A stretch of 64,000 nucleotides of DNA, taken from NCBI GenBank assembly GCA_947179155.2, contig OX359282.1, forward strand, positions 12,610,533 through 12,674,532. Direction: 5' to 3'. The translations under genes were made by a program, and so were the position numbers. This DNA is from Hedera helix (Eukaryota > Streptophyta > Magnoliopsida > Apiales > Araliaceae). Below the pieces are notes generated by a model. It had not been told where the DNA came from, ran no database searches, and saw only the letters and a list, made by a program, of their open reading frames with translations. The stretch's first letter is position 1; every line of letters starts with the position of its first letter. Below, piece after piece: positions 23,465-35,800 of this stretch.

Positions 23465-23600
23465 ACTTACCCATAAATCTTACCCGATATGCTTACCCGC
23501 ATAAAAGACAAATGAGTGTGGCTCCACTTTTAATTATTAAGATAAATGTAGTGGGGTCATACTATTTTATCTTTTTTGCGGGTAAACTTTTATGGGTAAG
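23465..23600. mobile_element. Short inverted-repeat element (MITE-like)
   Basis: ACTTACCCATAAA at 23465 is matched in inverse by TTTTATGGGTAAGT at about 23589, with a second inner pair (CTTACCCGCATAAAAGA near 23492 and TCTTTTTTGCGGGTAA near 23570). The unit is about 136 bp and non-coding. The TSD was not fixed. Confidence 0.55.
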
Positions 23601-23639
23601 TGTAGATGGACTCAAAACAAATAGGAGTATTTACATTGA

Positions 23640-26600
23640 AGGTTTCATTTCACACGATCTGTGATGGTGATGGCAAATAATAGCTTTTTTTTTTAAACCT
23701 TATAATTATGATATTGTAATAATTTAACTATTATTGTGTACTATGATTAATTTATTTAATTTAATGATAATATGAGTTTAATATAAATTTGTAAAAAAAA
23801 AGTAATATTATATAGTCTTTTTGAATAAAAATCTTTGTAAAAGGATTTCGAGATCAAAATTGTTAAGTTGATACATTTTCATAGAGTTAGGACTTATAAT
23901 AGTTTAGACAATCTAGAAATCATAGAGTGGAAAACTTAGTTACTCTGAGAGCATAAAGTAAACTAAGGAAATTTGAAAGAATTGGCGAGCAGAAAGGGAA
24001 GACACTCTAAAATCGCAAAGTAAAATTTAGCAACTCTGAGATCGTAAAGTAACATCAGATCGCAAAGTAGATGAAGAAATTGCAAGATCGTAGAACGACT
24101 CTAGACATTGAGTTATATCGTAGAGTAACACCAAACTAGAGCAAAAACACAGAGCTGCCAAAATTGCATAATACAAAGTTACATATCAATAGCTCATCTG
24201 CACAATGGATCGAAAGTCGCTTAAGCAGACAATCATCATGAAGATATCTAACTGCGCTAGCAAAATACATAATTTTTGAATGAGAGTCTTATCTAAACAA
24301 CTATAATAGTAAAAAGTAAGGACACGTGTTTGGCTTTCTAGTAAATATTGTTCTGATGATAGTGACGTTTAGTGGTCCCGTAGAAAATTTTGTAGAGCTG
24401 AAATAATAGTCTTGTAGAGTCGGAATAATCAGACGATGACAGGTGTCGACGCTGGGGATTTGTTTCTTGTTTTTCTCGTTTTTCTTTTGTTTATTTTTTA
24501 AGGTCAATTTTTTAGGAAATAGTTGGCATAAATGTTGATGGGTTTTGAAAAGTTAAGTTTTAATAATGGGTCGATTGACCAGAGTCGTCAGTTGGTATAA
24601 GTTTAAATGTATGTATTAACTCATTCGCATTTTTGTATTTTTTTTGTAAATCGAGTTGGCCCATATACTGATTAATTGGTTTGCAATCAAGATTTATATA
24701 GTTCGGGGGCTTGCTTAAGTAAGAAAAATATGTTAGGCATCCCTTGACTTTCGTGAAAATATGGTTACCGCATCTTGATATTTTTCCTTAAAAAGTGTGT
24801 GTATGTGTATGCCTATATAAATGGTGTTGTTAGTAGATTGCCTAAAATTCCCTATGATGCCTTATGGTGCTAAACTATGTAGGAATTGTTTTGAAATCAT
24901 TTTAAAGGTTCATCGTTTGAAAGTAGTCTCAAAATTTAATATTCATAAGCTTGATAGGATTTTGAAAAAAGATTTTTAATTGGTTATGAAAATGCTTTTC
25001 GAATGAAATTGTTTAAAATCATTGTTTGGCTTGATTTAGACGATTCGTTTTAATCGCTATTTTTGTAAAATCTTGTTTGAAGTGATATTTCGAAAATCAT
25101 TTAAAATCATTTCTTACTTCAAAATTAAAATTCGTAATTACTTTAAATTTTAACTTAGTGAATCTAAAATCCTAATTTTATTTTTTTTAAAAAGGATCTT
25201 TATCATTTGTGTTCAAAAATCATTTTGTGTTCCACAAAATAAAGCTATGCCATCACAAATAAATTTGGAGCTACTCAAGGGCATGTAAGCTATCAAAATA
25301 ACCCCAAACACGACATAAAATTTCCACTATCGCGGGGCCTTAAATCCAACTTTCGAGATTCTCGATGCCGCTTTAAGGCCGAAGATTTACATTTACAAGG
25401 AAATGGAATTATAAACATGACATCCGCATATAACATCCATCGACAAAATTCCATCAAAATTCGTTAAATCGATATTTAAAGGCCTTGACTTTCTTCCTAG
25501 GCTCACATAATTAGAATCGCGATAAATCAAAATCAATTCGTAATATCGTAATTGTAATCTTCTGAACTTCAAAGAATCTTGTAATACGATTTTATATGAA
25601 TAAATAAAGATTGACTTATGTTCATAATGTGATATGTGGTCTTTCTATGTGTTTAATTTTGTATTTTTATTCAAGTAGTTAACCTTATACAGTAGAAATA
25701 CGAAAAGTCAACTATGAATAGTAAAAGTCAACTATATTTCAAGTATACTTAATTAAGATTAGGGTTAACTAAGATTAAAGTTAATCTAAGATTAAGTCTA
25801 AACTAAGTAAGATTAGTGGATAAATTAGTAGTATTTAAATCAAATAATCATAGCAATGATGATGCGAACAATAATGTCACATAAGATGATTACGTAAGCA
25901 TGAAGTAATCATGACATAAGCCCGAGGAAGATTCCTAAAGTTGCCGCCCATATGATGAGGTTTGCTTAGATATTTTCATGTCATAATGACCATTATGCCC
26001 TCCCCTTGCTTGGCCTATAAATAGCAACCTCCGTCCTTCCTTATTCCTTACCATTTTACAAGATAAATTAGTGCAAAGAAAGTTATTTTCAAAGTTATAT
26101 CGAGAGTTCTTGTGAGTTATATTCATTCAAGTATTGCAGCTTTGCAAAGAAACAGTTAAAGGTTGCAACTTCAAAATGTATCATCTTAGTTGTTGTTATG
26201 TCAATTTTTAATTCATAGTTTAGCTAAATCGAGCAAATACAAGCATTTATAATGCTCAATTTATTTTATGTCTAAATTTGTAAATCACTTTTACAAGCAG
26301 TTATAATGCTAAAATTATTTCATATATAGTAGGAAAAATCACTTTTACAAGCAGTTATAATGTCCATTTTATTTCAAGAAATGAGTTACAAACATGATAA
26401 ACATTAGTTGTTACCATGTTCGATTCGTTCTTCGTGTTCTTGAGTAAAAGTCATAAAATTCTATATAAGTAGGTTTATAATTTTGTCATTTAATAGGTTT
26501 ATAATTTTGTCATTTAATGTTATAAAGTGGTAAAACATGATGACTAAATTTTTCTATACTTATGGTATCATGTTTCACATAGTTAAACCAAGAAAGTATG

Positions 26601-28126
26601 AACCTACTTGTCATAATGATCTTATAAGCCATTTTCGATTCCTTGAGTTTGGAATCTTAAAAATTTAATCCATTAAACTTGTAGATGATGAAATTCTGAT
26701 GAGAATGGACTCAAGAATCACCTAAAAATATTTTATTATGAATCTATGTTTACAAGCTTTTTACTTAATTTTTGTATTTTGTGCAACAACGTATTATAAA
26801 TCCTTGAAATGAGAGTTATTGCTATTAATTTCGGCATAACTTGATAAATGAATGCTTATTCGTGAAATAATGGAATGTGATTCTTTATTAAGTTTTTAGT
26901 CAAACCAAATTATTTTGGTATAACCTCTGCATGTAAAGTAAACTGTGATTAACAAAACTTTAAATATCCTTCATGATTAGTCCAGTTTAGTGTATGTTAT
27001 GCATAACATAGAATGTCGTTAGGTTGATCTCCTATAGATATCCATTGATAGTTTCGAAGTCGGAAGACAAATAAACATTAGTTCTCGATTTACTTACTAC
27101 TCAGTTTTGCTATGTTTAAATAATTGTAACATCTTTTGTTGAGCTTTGATTAAGTTAAATTCATATCGGTGTGAATTTACTTATATGCTATATGTTTAGA
27201 CTTGTTGAGCTTTTGTATACTCACCTTTGGAAATAAAACCTTATTTGTAGACATACCCGAGAACTCTGGCTCTAAAAGGAAATGAAAGAAGAAATGCATA
27301 TACTAGTTTACATGCTTTATTAATTGCTTGTCCTTTTGTTATAGTCTGGATGACTTTTGTAATACGAATAAGCAAACCATGTAACCGAATTTTATATCAA
27401 TATTATAATGTTTTTATCATATATTCTTATATCTTTACTTTGATTAAACTTAGAACTGTTAAACATTAACATAATATTGATAAAGAGCTATGTATCTGAA
27501 TAAGGATATTGAATAATATTGTGAGTTCTATAAGAACATAGATTTAGCACTGATGAAGAAACCAAATTCATCGCAAGGTTCCTTTGTTCTAATTACAAGT
27601 GTGTTATTAATATTGTGAACTTTAGATAGATAGGAAATATCAATATGAAGAGATATCTTTATAAAGTTGTGTCTAAATTAAGGTATTAAATGACATTGGG
27701 AGTTCTGTAAGCACTGAAGTTACACTAATGAGCGTCGGTAAGATGCCAAAATTATCAGAATGCGTTCCTCGATTCCAAGAACAATTTTATCATTAATACT
27801 GTGAATTTTGGATATGTAAAGTTACAGAATATTTAAATCTTAAGGTTAAAATAGTATAAGTAAGTATTAACTCCATTTATATTGATTACAAGGACTTAGT
27901 ATGAATTGATGAAAGATATTTAGGAATTAAGATGAGAACTTTATTTATGAAATTGTTGGATTGAATGAGGGTATCAATAATGTGGATTGATCATGTTATT
28001 GTTGATACTCTGAATTTTAGTTTGATAAGGTTTATGAATAAGAAAATCATCAATAAACTTAACGATTAAGAATTTATAGTAAGCACCGGATCAACATAGT
28101 TAGTATAGTGATTCGGGAGCGTCATA
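23640..28126 (+). mobile_element. Probable 5' LTR region of gypsy element 'H'
   Basis: The right edge is supported: ATTCGGGAGCGTCATA ends at 28126, just before a primer-binding site. Within the block, a TATA box (CTATAAATAG) at 26015-26024 is followed by a presumed transcribed region. Upstream, ATCGTAAAGTAAC/ATCGCAAAGTA words recur at 23990-24120, and a hairpin GGGCCTTAAA..TTTAAGGCC lies at 25336-25381. The left edge was not identified, and at 4.4 kb the block may include other insertions. Confidence 0.42.
26015..26024 (+). promoter_or_regulatory. TATA box of LTR H
   Basis: CTATAAATAG followed by a C/T-rich segment, consistent with an LTR promoter. Confidence 0.55.
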
Positions 28127-28128
28127 GA

Positions 28129-28142
28129 TTGATATCAGAGCT
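28129..28142 (+). other. Primer-binding site of gypsy element H
   Basis: TTGATATCAGAGCT differs by one base from the common plant initiator-Met site TTGGTATCAGAGCT. It lies directly after the LTR end and sets the element's direction as plus. Confidence 0.75.
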
Positions 28143-28375
28143 GTAGATTATAGCTCTAAGGTAATGAGTACCGTAGGATATAATCAGAGGGAAGTAGGAA
28201 TAAATGGACTTGTGAAGAGTCCATAGACAATTAAAAGACATAAGTAAATCTTAAAATCCTTTAAACATAAAATGTTATGAGACAATTAAAAGATAATGCA
28301 TAAATCTTAAAATTCTTTAAACATAAAATGTTATGTGAAAGAAATATATTAATTAAAGTTAAACTCTTTTATAAG

Positions 28376-28976
28376 ATGGCTAGTGAACTAAACGGGGTTG
28401 ATATAATGGAAATAAATGCTTAAAACTTGGGCAATATCAGCGACACAAAAAGTAATATAAGTGAAGGGATAGTGAAAGATCCTTATGGATACAATTTAAG
28501 GGTAAACTTCGATGATATATATGATGATGACAATCTAGACGAGCACCAACATGGTATAGAGCTCCTAGATGCTATCAAAAATGAAGAAAAGGAAGCTCCC
28601 GATATAAAGCACATCATCTACGAGATAGAGGAAAAAGCTATTGAGGAATAAGGGTTGTTAGCAAAATTTGGTTGGGGAAGCAAGAGCAAACATGCAAGCT
28701 GCCCTAGACATAATTGAAGTCTTAGAGAAATATTAGATAGATGAGAAAGACACAAGTTCTCTTCTTGAAACTTTGATAGCCATCAAGGAAGCAAAAAAAC
28801 ATAGACTACAGGAAGATCTTGAATATGAAAAGAAGGAGCATTGCTTGTCTTATTGGAATCTTCACGAGGATGTTGAAGATTTTCCCATGGCATAGAATGA
28901 ATTGGGTTATGAGATCAACAGATCATTTGTATCTAGCATGTTAAAGAAAGCCTTCAAGAATGCTAAAAAGCATTAA
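28376..28976 (+). pseudogene. Pre-gag acidic ORF of element H, broken
   Basis: Lies between the primer-binding site and gag. It starts at ATG 28376 (MASELNGVDIMEINA), meets a TAA at 28421, then is open to 28651. That part is very acidic (VNFDDIYDDDNLDEHQHG, KNEEKEAPDIKH, EIEEKAIEE). A shifted frame continues from about 28691 to 28976 and reads as charged heptad-like helix (ALDIIEVLEKY, LLETLIAIKEAKKHRLQEDLEYEKKE), with two further stops. No known domain was recognised. Element E has an ORF with the same position and character, although clear residue identity was not seen. Its function is unknown. Confidence 0.6.
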
Positions 28977-29180
28977 AAACTTTAATATTTAAGTTATATT
29001 TTATATGTGTAATATTAACACTCCCATTTTTATAAGAGATGTTAATAGTAATAAAGTGAATTATTCACTTGGATAATAATAGTTTGTAATAGTGTGTAAT
29101 TTGTTTGTTTATGAAATATGTTGTATAAAATTTTCTTTATGCTTTCATATTTATACTTGTCTTTCTTTTATTTTTAAGAG

Positions 29181-29400
29181 ATGGCATCACCAAGATGAAC
29201 ACTAGCACAAAGCAATAATATTAGTGAGAGTATAGAACAAACCCGAAGTGAGGGTCGGAATCCTATTAATCCTATGCAATAATTCGTGGACATGCTAATA
29301 GGTGCTATTAGAATCTATATGTATGATTTGATGGTACAAAAGTAATTGATGAAAATTTGTTCAGTAGCTTTTGTAAAGTCCTTATTTGAGATTTATTGTA
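29181..29400 (+). pseudogene. Gypsy gag N-terminal fragment of element H
   Basis: The reading from ATG 29181 begins MASPR and meets TGA at codon 6. Further in, NPINPMQ.FVDML matches the start of gag in element E (VDPMQNFVDMLAEAMQ), which fixes this as gag. Similarity is lost after about 55 codons; the rest of gag and all of pol are missing. Confidence 0.65.
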
Positions 29401-29942
29401 CTAGGACTTAGAATAGAATGATCAAACTTGTTAGGTTGATCTTTGAGATAATGTTATGCATAGACTGATAGGATTAGATCTTTCATAAAATTACTCTGCA
29501 TGTTCGTAAAGCCTTTATTGATTGTAGAGTAAGTATTGAGTTAAGAGTACAACAGTTAGAATCGTCGAACAAGCCATAAAGCTAAGTAATAGTAAAGCAT
29601 TGTAGAGTTACTCTACCTATTCATAAAGTCTTTATTGTTCGCAGAGTAAGTCTTGAGTTTGTAGTGCAGCAATCAGAATTGTCAATAAGATACTTGAGCT
29701 ATCTAAGCAATCATAGAACAAGTCTTGAAGCTACCAAAGCAATCTTGAAGAATAGTAGAGTACCTCTGCTGAATCGTAATGCGAAAGCTATTAGCAGAGT
29801 GCTCTAGTATTTCATCAAGCAGCAAAGGATTATGAGCATTAAGCCAAAAAGACTACTATCGAAAACATAGAGATATTTCTCTAATTTGTAGAGCTGCTAT
29901 TAGAGTCGACACTAAAACTGAAAAAGTTGTTAGAAAGAAGAA
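29400..29942 (+). other. Non-coding DNA, possible LTR upstream part of H
   Basis: No ORF. Two similar segments (about 29500-29545 and 29620-29660, both with a TAAAGYCTTTATTG core followed by GAGTAAGT.TTGAGTT) repeat at about 120 bp. GTAGAGTA and CTCTGC words recall 23990-24120, so this may be part of H's 3' LTR. The block continues after solo LTR G to 32041. Confidence 0.35.
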
Positions 29943-30860
29943 TGGGAAGCTGTCGCAAGCAACCAAAAATAAAATCTTACTTTGAAAAATATTAATGTAG
30001 TAGTGAAAGTAAGAGTCGAACCCACAGAGAGTGAATTGTTTTAATAAATTCTAATGTTTTCAAAAATAACTAATTAAATGGGGCGTTTGGAATTAATTAT
30101 TAACTAATTAAAATTCAAATAAACAAATAAAACTAAATAATAAATAATAAATATGAGAAAAATCAATTAAAACAAACTTCAGTTCCTTAGTTCAGTATCC
30201 CCTTCTTTTAATCAACAAATTAACCAAGTTATTATTATCTTTTCCTTCAATTGAAATTAATAATCCTAGATAACCGACAATAGCCAAGCTACCCGAAATC
30301 CTCCTTAAATTATAAATCTAATGCAACAATCACTCACAAAAGACCCTAACTATCATACAACCTAGAACTATCAGTCTAGATTTAATATAACAGTTGCATT
30401 AAAAATTAGAGAATTAGATTATTCCAAGCAACAATCTCAACATCGCGGACCATTTAACTTACCATCTTGATAATCATAATAATATTCAAAAGTTTGTCCA
30501 CAATCAAATATTATTAATTGCTACTTATGATCAGATAAAATATCGTTTGCTTAATATTAAATCTTAATCTAGCATATGATAAATTATTGATTAATCTAAC
30601 GGGCCATTATCAAATTAATCAAGCAAATATCATAAAACAATTAAAACAGATTATCAAGAATAAATCTCATGCATGAAGGAATAGATTATAAAACACAATT
30701 AAAACATTAATTAAAAATAAGGTTCAACATTCCTTTGGAACTGAAAAATAAAATTAACCAAACATAATAAAAATAACACCTACTAGTTGAAAAACTCTCT
30801 CCAAGAAATTAGGAGAAAAATCTCACAAAAACTTACAATGAATAATGAAAGATTGGCCCT

Positions 30861-30870
30861 CTATTTATAG
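30861..30870 (-). promoter_or_regulatory. TATA box of solo LTR G
   Basis: CTATAAATAG on the minus strand, about 150-450 bp downstream of the GC-rich module. Confidence 0.6.
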
Positions 30871-31029
30871 GCCTCTAACTTGTCCAAACCCTAATAGGAT
30901 TTATAAATAAAAATAAAAGAAAAAGAAAAATAATTATTATCCTAACCCTAGTTGGAATAAAAATCCAATTTGGAGTCAAAAAGTAGGAAAAATCCAAAAT
31001 AATTCCGTTTCCAGCAATTCTGTGCAAGC

Positions 31030-31320
31030 CAAACAAGCTTTTGACCCGGTCAACCCTCGTTAAAACGCGCTGACACCTGTCCCTTTCTTTTCTCGCTGGC
31101 GCGTGTAAGTCACGCGCCCGTCCCAAATTTGCATAGCCGCGCATTGCGCGGAGGGTTTCTTTCCCGGACGTCAAACGACGTCGTTTCAGTTTCGCACTGA
31201 TTCTATCTCCTATGCGCGCATTGCGCGGAAAGCCGGAGGATTTATTTACGAAAATGCCACCGGTGCTGGTTAATTACTATACTGCCATCAAACTTTTGCG
31301 GTTTTTTCAGATTTGCCCCC
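31030..31320 (-). repeat. GC-rich module in LTR G, shared with LTRs A and B
   Basis: Contains CCGCGCATTGCGCGG (31137-31151), CGCGCATTGCGCGG (31215-31228), the palindrome AAACGACGTCGTTT (31173-31186) and ACGAAAATGCC at 31248 followed by further TGCC words at about 30-bp spacing (31255, 31283, 31314). All three sequence types also occur in LTRs A and B. Confidence 0.85.
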
Positions 31321-31626
31321 AAGCTTTATTTTTTCCTACAAAATAAAATATAAAAATAAATAAAAATAATATAAAAATACTAAAAATCCTAAAAACACAT
31401 AATAATAAATAAAACACCTAAAATACTAAAAATACATAAAAACACATAAATAAAAAGAAATATAAAAACACTATAAAATTACCTAAATTAACATAAATTA
31501 ACTAAAATCATATAAAACCTATTAAAACCAAAATATGCTAAATAATTAAACATTTAAGCACACAATAAATATAAAAACTAAGTATTATGGCATAAAAATA
31601 TCGTATAATTTAGTCCTATCAAAGAA

Positions 31627-32041
31627 GTTCTCAGAGTCTGCTCTAACATCGTAAAACACAGTTAGTAGAACAGATCTTAGAACATCTCACTAACTCGAAG
31701 AAAGACATTCGTATAGTTGAGTACACTGAGTATTTTATATCAGACTCTACGTTCTTCATAAAACTCAAAGAACAATTCAAGATTGAAGACATTGTCAGAA
31801 CGGTTATAAATCTGACAAGTACAGAGTATTGCAGAGCTTAAATATAAAGATTTGAAGAATTTTTCTCACCATCTTCAAATTTAGAAAGAAAGATTAGAAA
31901 GACTACATTGTGGAAAGTTTTTTCTATTGGAACATTTAATGTTCTGAAAGTCAGAAGAGCATTAAAATCACTATCAGAACGTTAAATGCTCCAACGGAAC
32001 TCTTCATCATAACTATTTCTGAAGAGATATAAAAGTGTATG
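31627..32041 (+). other. Non-coding DNA ending in a TATA-like site
   Basis: Continuation of the block at 29400-29942 beyond solo LTR G; no ORF. ATATAAAAG at 32027-32035 is a candidate TATA box, and LTR F starts seven bases after it. Confidence 0.35.
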
Positions 32042-34100
32042 TGTAATATCCCAGATATTTACAAGAATTATAAATAAGATTTGAAATAATTAATTAAAGG
32101 TTATGGTTTAAAACCTAGAGTTGTCGAAGTGAGATGTGTAGAAAATGGGTGAACATTTTTTTTTTTAACATAATTTATTTGTTAGAAATTAAATGTGAGA
32201 ATATTGTAATGATGCATGTAGAGAATTTATTAAGAAAATAAATTAAATTGAAAAGTGAAGGTGGTTATATTGATATACATATATACCTAAAGTGTGCTTC
32301 TTAGCCAAACAAGTATATGAGTAAATTAAATACTCAATTCAACTAATAAATTAATTAGTTTAAATATGAAGTCATGAAATATAATTAATTAGGTTAATTA
32401 TATTAGTATGAGTTAAAGTTGTGGAAAATTTAGGATTATTGTCTTGGATGACAATAATGTGAAGTAATTAATTAAGTAATTAACTTAATTATTAAGTTGT
32501 TGTATAGAGTCCATTAATGGATTTAAAACAAGCCCAATATGGGAATATTTGCTTGAAGGTGGGTAATTAAATAATAAACCCAAGTGTTATGTTGATTAAT
32601 AACCCAAGAGGTAATTAATATAAGTCCAATTAATTAATGTTGGCAAGTATTGTATATAATGGGGTGGTAATCCAATTAAATAAATTTCCTAGCCCAAGTT
32701 ATTGAAGATGTGTGAGTTGTGTTGGGCAGCCCAAGTAATTAAATAAGATAGCCCAATGCAAAGTAAACTATGTAGCCCAAACATTAAAAAGTCAATTGAT
32801 GGTCAAAGTGTTGAAAAATTTGGTTGAGTGTAGAGAATTAACTAATATAGGGTTAATTGAATAACCCTAGTTGGTAGACAAGAGAAAGCATTAATCAAAC
32901 GTTGGTTAATTGCTAGGTGAATAAATATGGTGATGAGAATTAACCATGAATGAGTTATTTATGTAACCCAAGGTGGTAGAATAATTTAAGGCAAGTCTAA
33001 GTGGATTATATTATAACTCTAATTGAGGTATTAAACTAAGTTAAATAAATTAACCTTGTAGTCTATGTAATAATTAAACTAGCTCAATGCTTGTTTTAAT
33101 TAATTGTAACATAGGGTATTTAATGTTAGCCCAATGTAATAATTAAATTGAGCCCAAACCAATTAATTGGGTTAGCCCGATATATTAAATCCTAGAGTCC
33201 AATGTGAAGCCCAAATGGTAGTCAAAGTTGTGGTCAATATATATATATATATATATATATATTGATACTTATATATAGGATATAAAAATAAAGCCAAATT
33301 AGTGTAATATAACGCAAATCCCGAATTTTGGAGGGGCCCCACATGGGGATGTTGTGTGTGACTTCATTTTGCTTCATTTTGACTTCAAAGGTTGCTTACA
33401 AGCAACATAGATCAAAGTCATTCATTCTTATCAATCAAGCTAGTCATTCAAACAATAGTAAACATGCATTAAGCTCCTAATTGACTAGAATTGATTGATT
33501 AGGAGATGTTAAGTAAGTCTAGAAAAGTTCTATAAATAGAGAGCTATTGTGTATTGAGCAAGAGTTAGCTCATTTGCTTATTATTCTAAGTTCTAAAGTA
33601 AGAGAGAAAAGCTAGAGAGCTTGTAAGTTAGTGTTCTAATGGTTCACTCAAGAAGGAGGAAGAGACCTAGTAAGAAGAAGATCTCCATAGAAGGAACTAT
33701 GAAGGTTGAAAAGTGATCTAACTCTTCCTAAGTTAAATTTTTATAGTCTATATATGTTTTAATCGGTCAAAAAGTATTTTTAACCGATCAAAAGTCATTT
33801 TGATGCTCTAGAAGTCTAAATCTATGATATATAGGAAGATTCATAGTTTAGTATGTTTAAAACAAGTATTGGTATGTGTGGTATGCAAATAAATGGAAGA
33901 AAATTCTATATTGCGATTTACTGGTAAAATCCTAGATGGTTCGATCTTAAAATTTCTTGTCAAAACGTTTATAAAAATTTGATTGAACCATGAAATGTTG
34001 TAAAACAAGAAGTTAGAAAGACAATAACACTAAGTTGGTGTCATTTGGATGTGTAGAGTTTATTTTATTCAAGTTTGAACAATTAAAACCAAGGATTTGT
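32042..34100 (+). mobile_element. LTR 'F' (same family as LTR E), 5' part
   Basis: Starts TGTAATATCCCAG and follows the reverse complement of LTR E (58356-61664) in order: GCCCAAT-rich upstream part, an alternating TA run (about 33237-33262), a GGGGCCCC patch (33333-33342), TATA box (TATAAATAGA, 33531-33540), a GAGAGAAAAGCTAGAGAG segment, then a stretch with AAACAAGAAGTTAG. It is cut at 34100 by the end of element B. Its continuation is probably 44694-45067. Confidence 0.8.
33531..33540 (+). promoter_or_regulatory. TATA box of LTR F
   Basis: TATAAATAGA preceded by a C; it lies at the position corresponding to CTATATATAG in LTR E (60921-60930). Confidence 0.6.
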
Positions 34101-35410
34101 TGTAACGACCCCGAAATTTGACCAACCTTATTACCTTAAATTTCCTATTTATTAAACATTATTTTCCTTACGTCCGAATTTCGGTTCGTTAATAAATCCT
34201 TAATCACCTTAATTGATCCATTATCTGATTTTAAAATCAGCAATTACCAAAAATTTTGGTATAAATTTTTCTTTCTCTCAATTTAATCATTATATTAAAA
34301 TATTTGGATATTTAAAATCTTTACATCTGGATACTAGTCCCTGGATCGCAACCTTAACTTTTTCTTTTTTTTTACACGTATTATAAAAGTCATCATTTAA
34401 AATTTACAGCTATTTATTTTCATACAAATATTCTTTGTTGCGTCATTCGTAATCAAACATATAATAATTTCTATCGAAACAATTATCCTGATCACAGTTC
34501 ATAATTGAACTTTTATAATATCCAGATTCAACTTATATATATACATACAACTTATCACAGTAATTTAACAAATCTCTCATATTGAATTATAATATTAATA
34601 ATATAACAATCACGTTTTTTACCTTCTAGGCAATTCATCTCAAACTTAATCCGATATTCCTGAAACTTATTTCTTTACCCTGCAAAAGTTTATTTTAAAC
34701 AAGTAATGAGCACAACGGCTCAGCAAGTTCAACAGTTTATATTTCACGTACCTCATACCTTAACATACTCGGTGTGTGTCATACATCATGTGCTTGTGCT
34801 TTTATTATAGCAGTATGTCTCACATCATTGCACGGAGTACACATAGTTGTCATATTAGCCACATAACACATAATTTACATGCATTTGAACAAGTATTATC
34901 ATATTATAACAGTCAACATTTAACATTAAAGGACTGAAGAACTTGTCTGTCGTCCAATTATTTAATAAATTGATAGCTCAAACCCTTAACTCGATCAACC
35001 TATGATCATAAAATAATCAAATAATAATTATTCAACTCCTTATGATATTAATTGAATTAATTAATATCATTTCTGGGCTAATTATTAATTTATATGGTTA
35101 ATTATATTAACCTCATCCTTCAATATATTAATATAACTTAATATCCAATGCCTTCACTACGGACAACCCGGCTCATCGGATAAAATTTTAACATATTCGG
35201 TTGTTCGGATTTTTATTTAACCTTTTTTAAATTATAACCTTATTAGATTAATATTTAAACATTTAAATATTAATCCCCAATATTTAATATTTTTACAAAA
35301 ATATTAAATTTAATGCCCAAACATCATTTCTATATTTTTAGTATTTTTCTATAATTTTCTATGATTTTTAAACAATTTTTTAAACATTTATTTCATTAAA
35401 AACTGATTCT

Positions 35411-35800
35411 GGGGCATTTTGGTAATTTTCGCGGCTTTAGGGACATAACTGGAATTTTTAGGAAAGTACAGGGGCATTTCCGTCATTTCAGCGCCCCTAT
35501 GGACAAATTCGGTATTTTTCAGAAAGAACGAGGGCATTTCTGTACTTACCGCGCGTCTAGGACACGCCCGACATTTCTGGAAAAGAGCGGGGGTAAAAAC
35601 GTAATTTCACTGCTCAAAACGCGGCCGCGCAGAGCGCGCGGCCCCTTTCCCTGGCTCCGCCTCACCAAACGACGTCGTTTGGCGTGCAAAAATCTTCCTT
35701 TGCGCATTGTGCGACCTGCCTCCCTCAGCGCCCAAAACGACGCCGTTTTATACCCGTATCCGGAAAAAAAAAATGTCTTTCGCGCCATGCGCGGCGGCCT
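35411..35800 (-). repeat. Four 60-bp repeats plus GC-rich palindromes (LTR B, 3')
   Basis: GGGGCATTTTGGTAATTTTC (35411), GGGGCATTTCCGTCATTTC (35471), AGGGCATTTCTGTACTTAC (35531) and GGGTAAAAACGTAATTTC (35591) are spaced exactly 60 bp apart. GCGGCCGCGCAGAGCGCGCG (35621-35640), AAACGACGTCGTTT (35667-35680), TGCGCATTGTGCG (35701) and CGCGCCATGCGCGG (35781-35794) follow. Confidence 0.88.

Larger units (their letters stand above)
29943..31621 (-). mobile_element. Solo LTR 'G', minus strand
   Basis: A 1679-bp LTR flanked by AAGAA on both sides (29938-29942 and 31622-31626). On the minus strand it starts TGATAGGACTAAATTATACG and ends CTTGCGACAGCTTCCCA. The TATA box is at 30861-30870 (CTATAAATAG on the minus strand). 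A GC-rich module lies upstream of it at 31030-31320. No internal region is attached, so it is a solo LTR. Its terminal sequences differ from A/B, E, D and the copia LTRs, so it is a separate family. The minus-strand frame at 30875-31174 is not coding. Confidence 0.9.
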
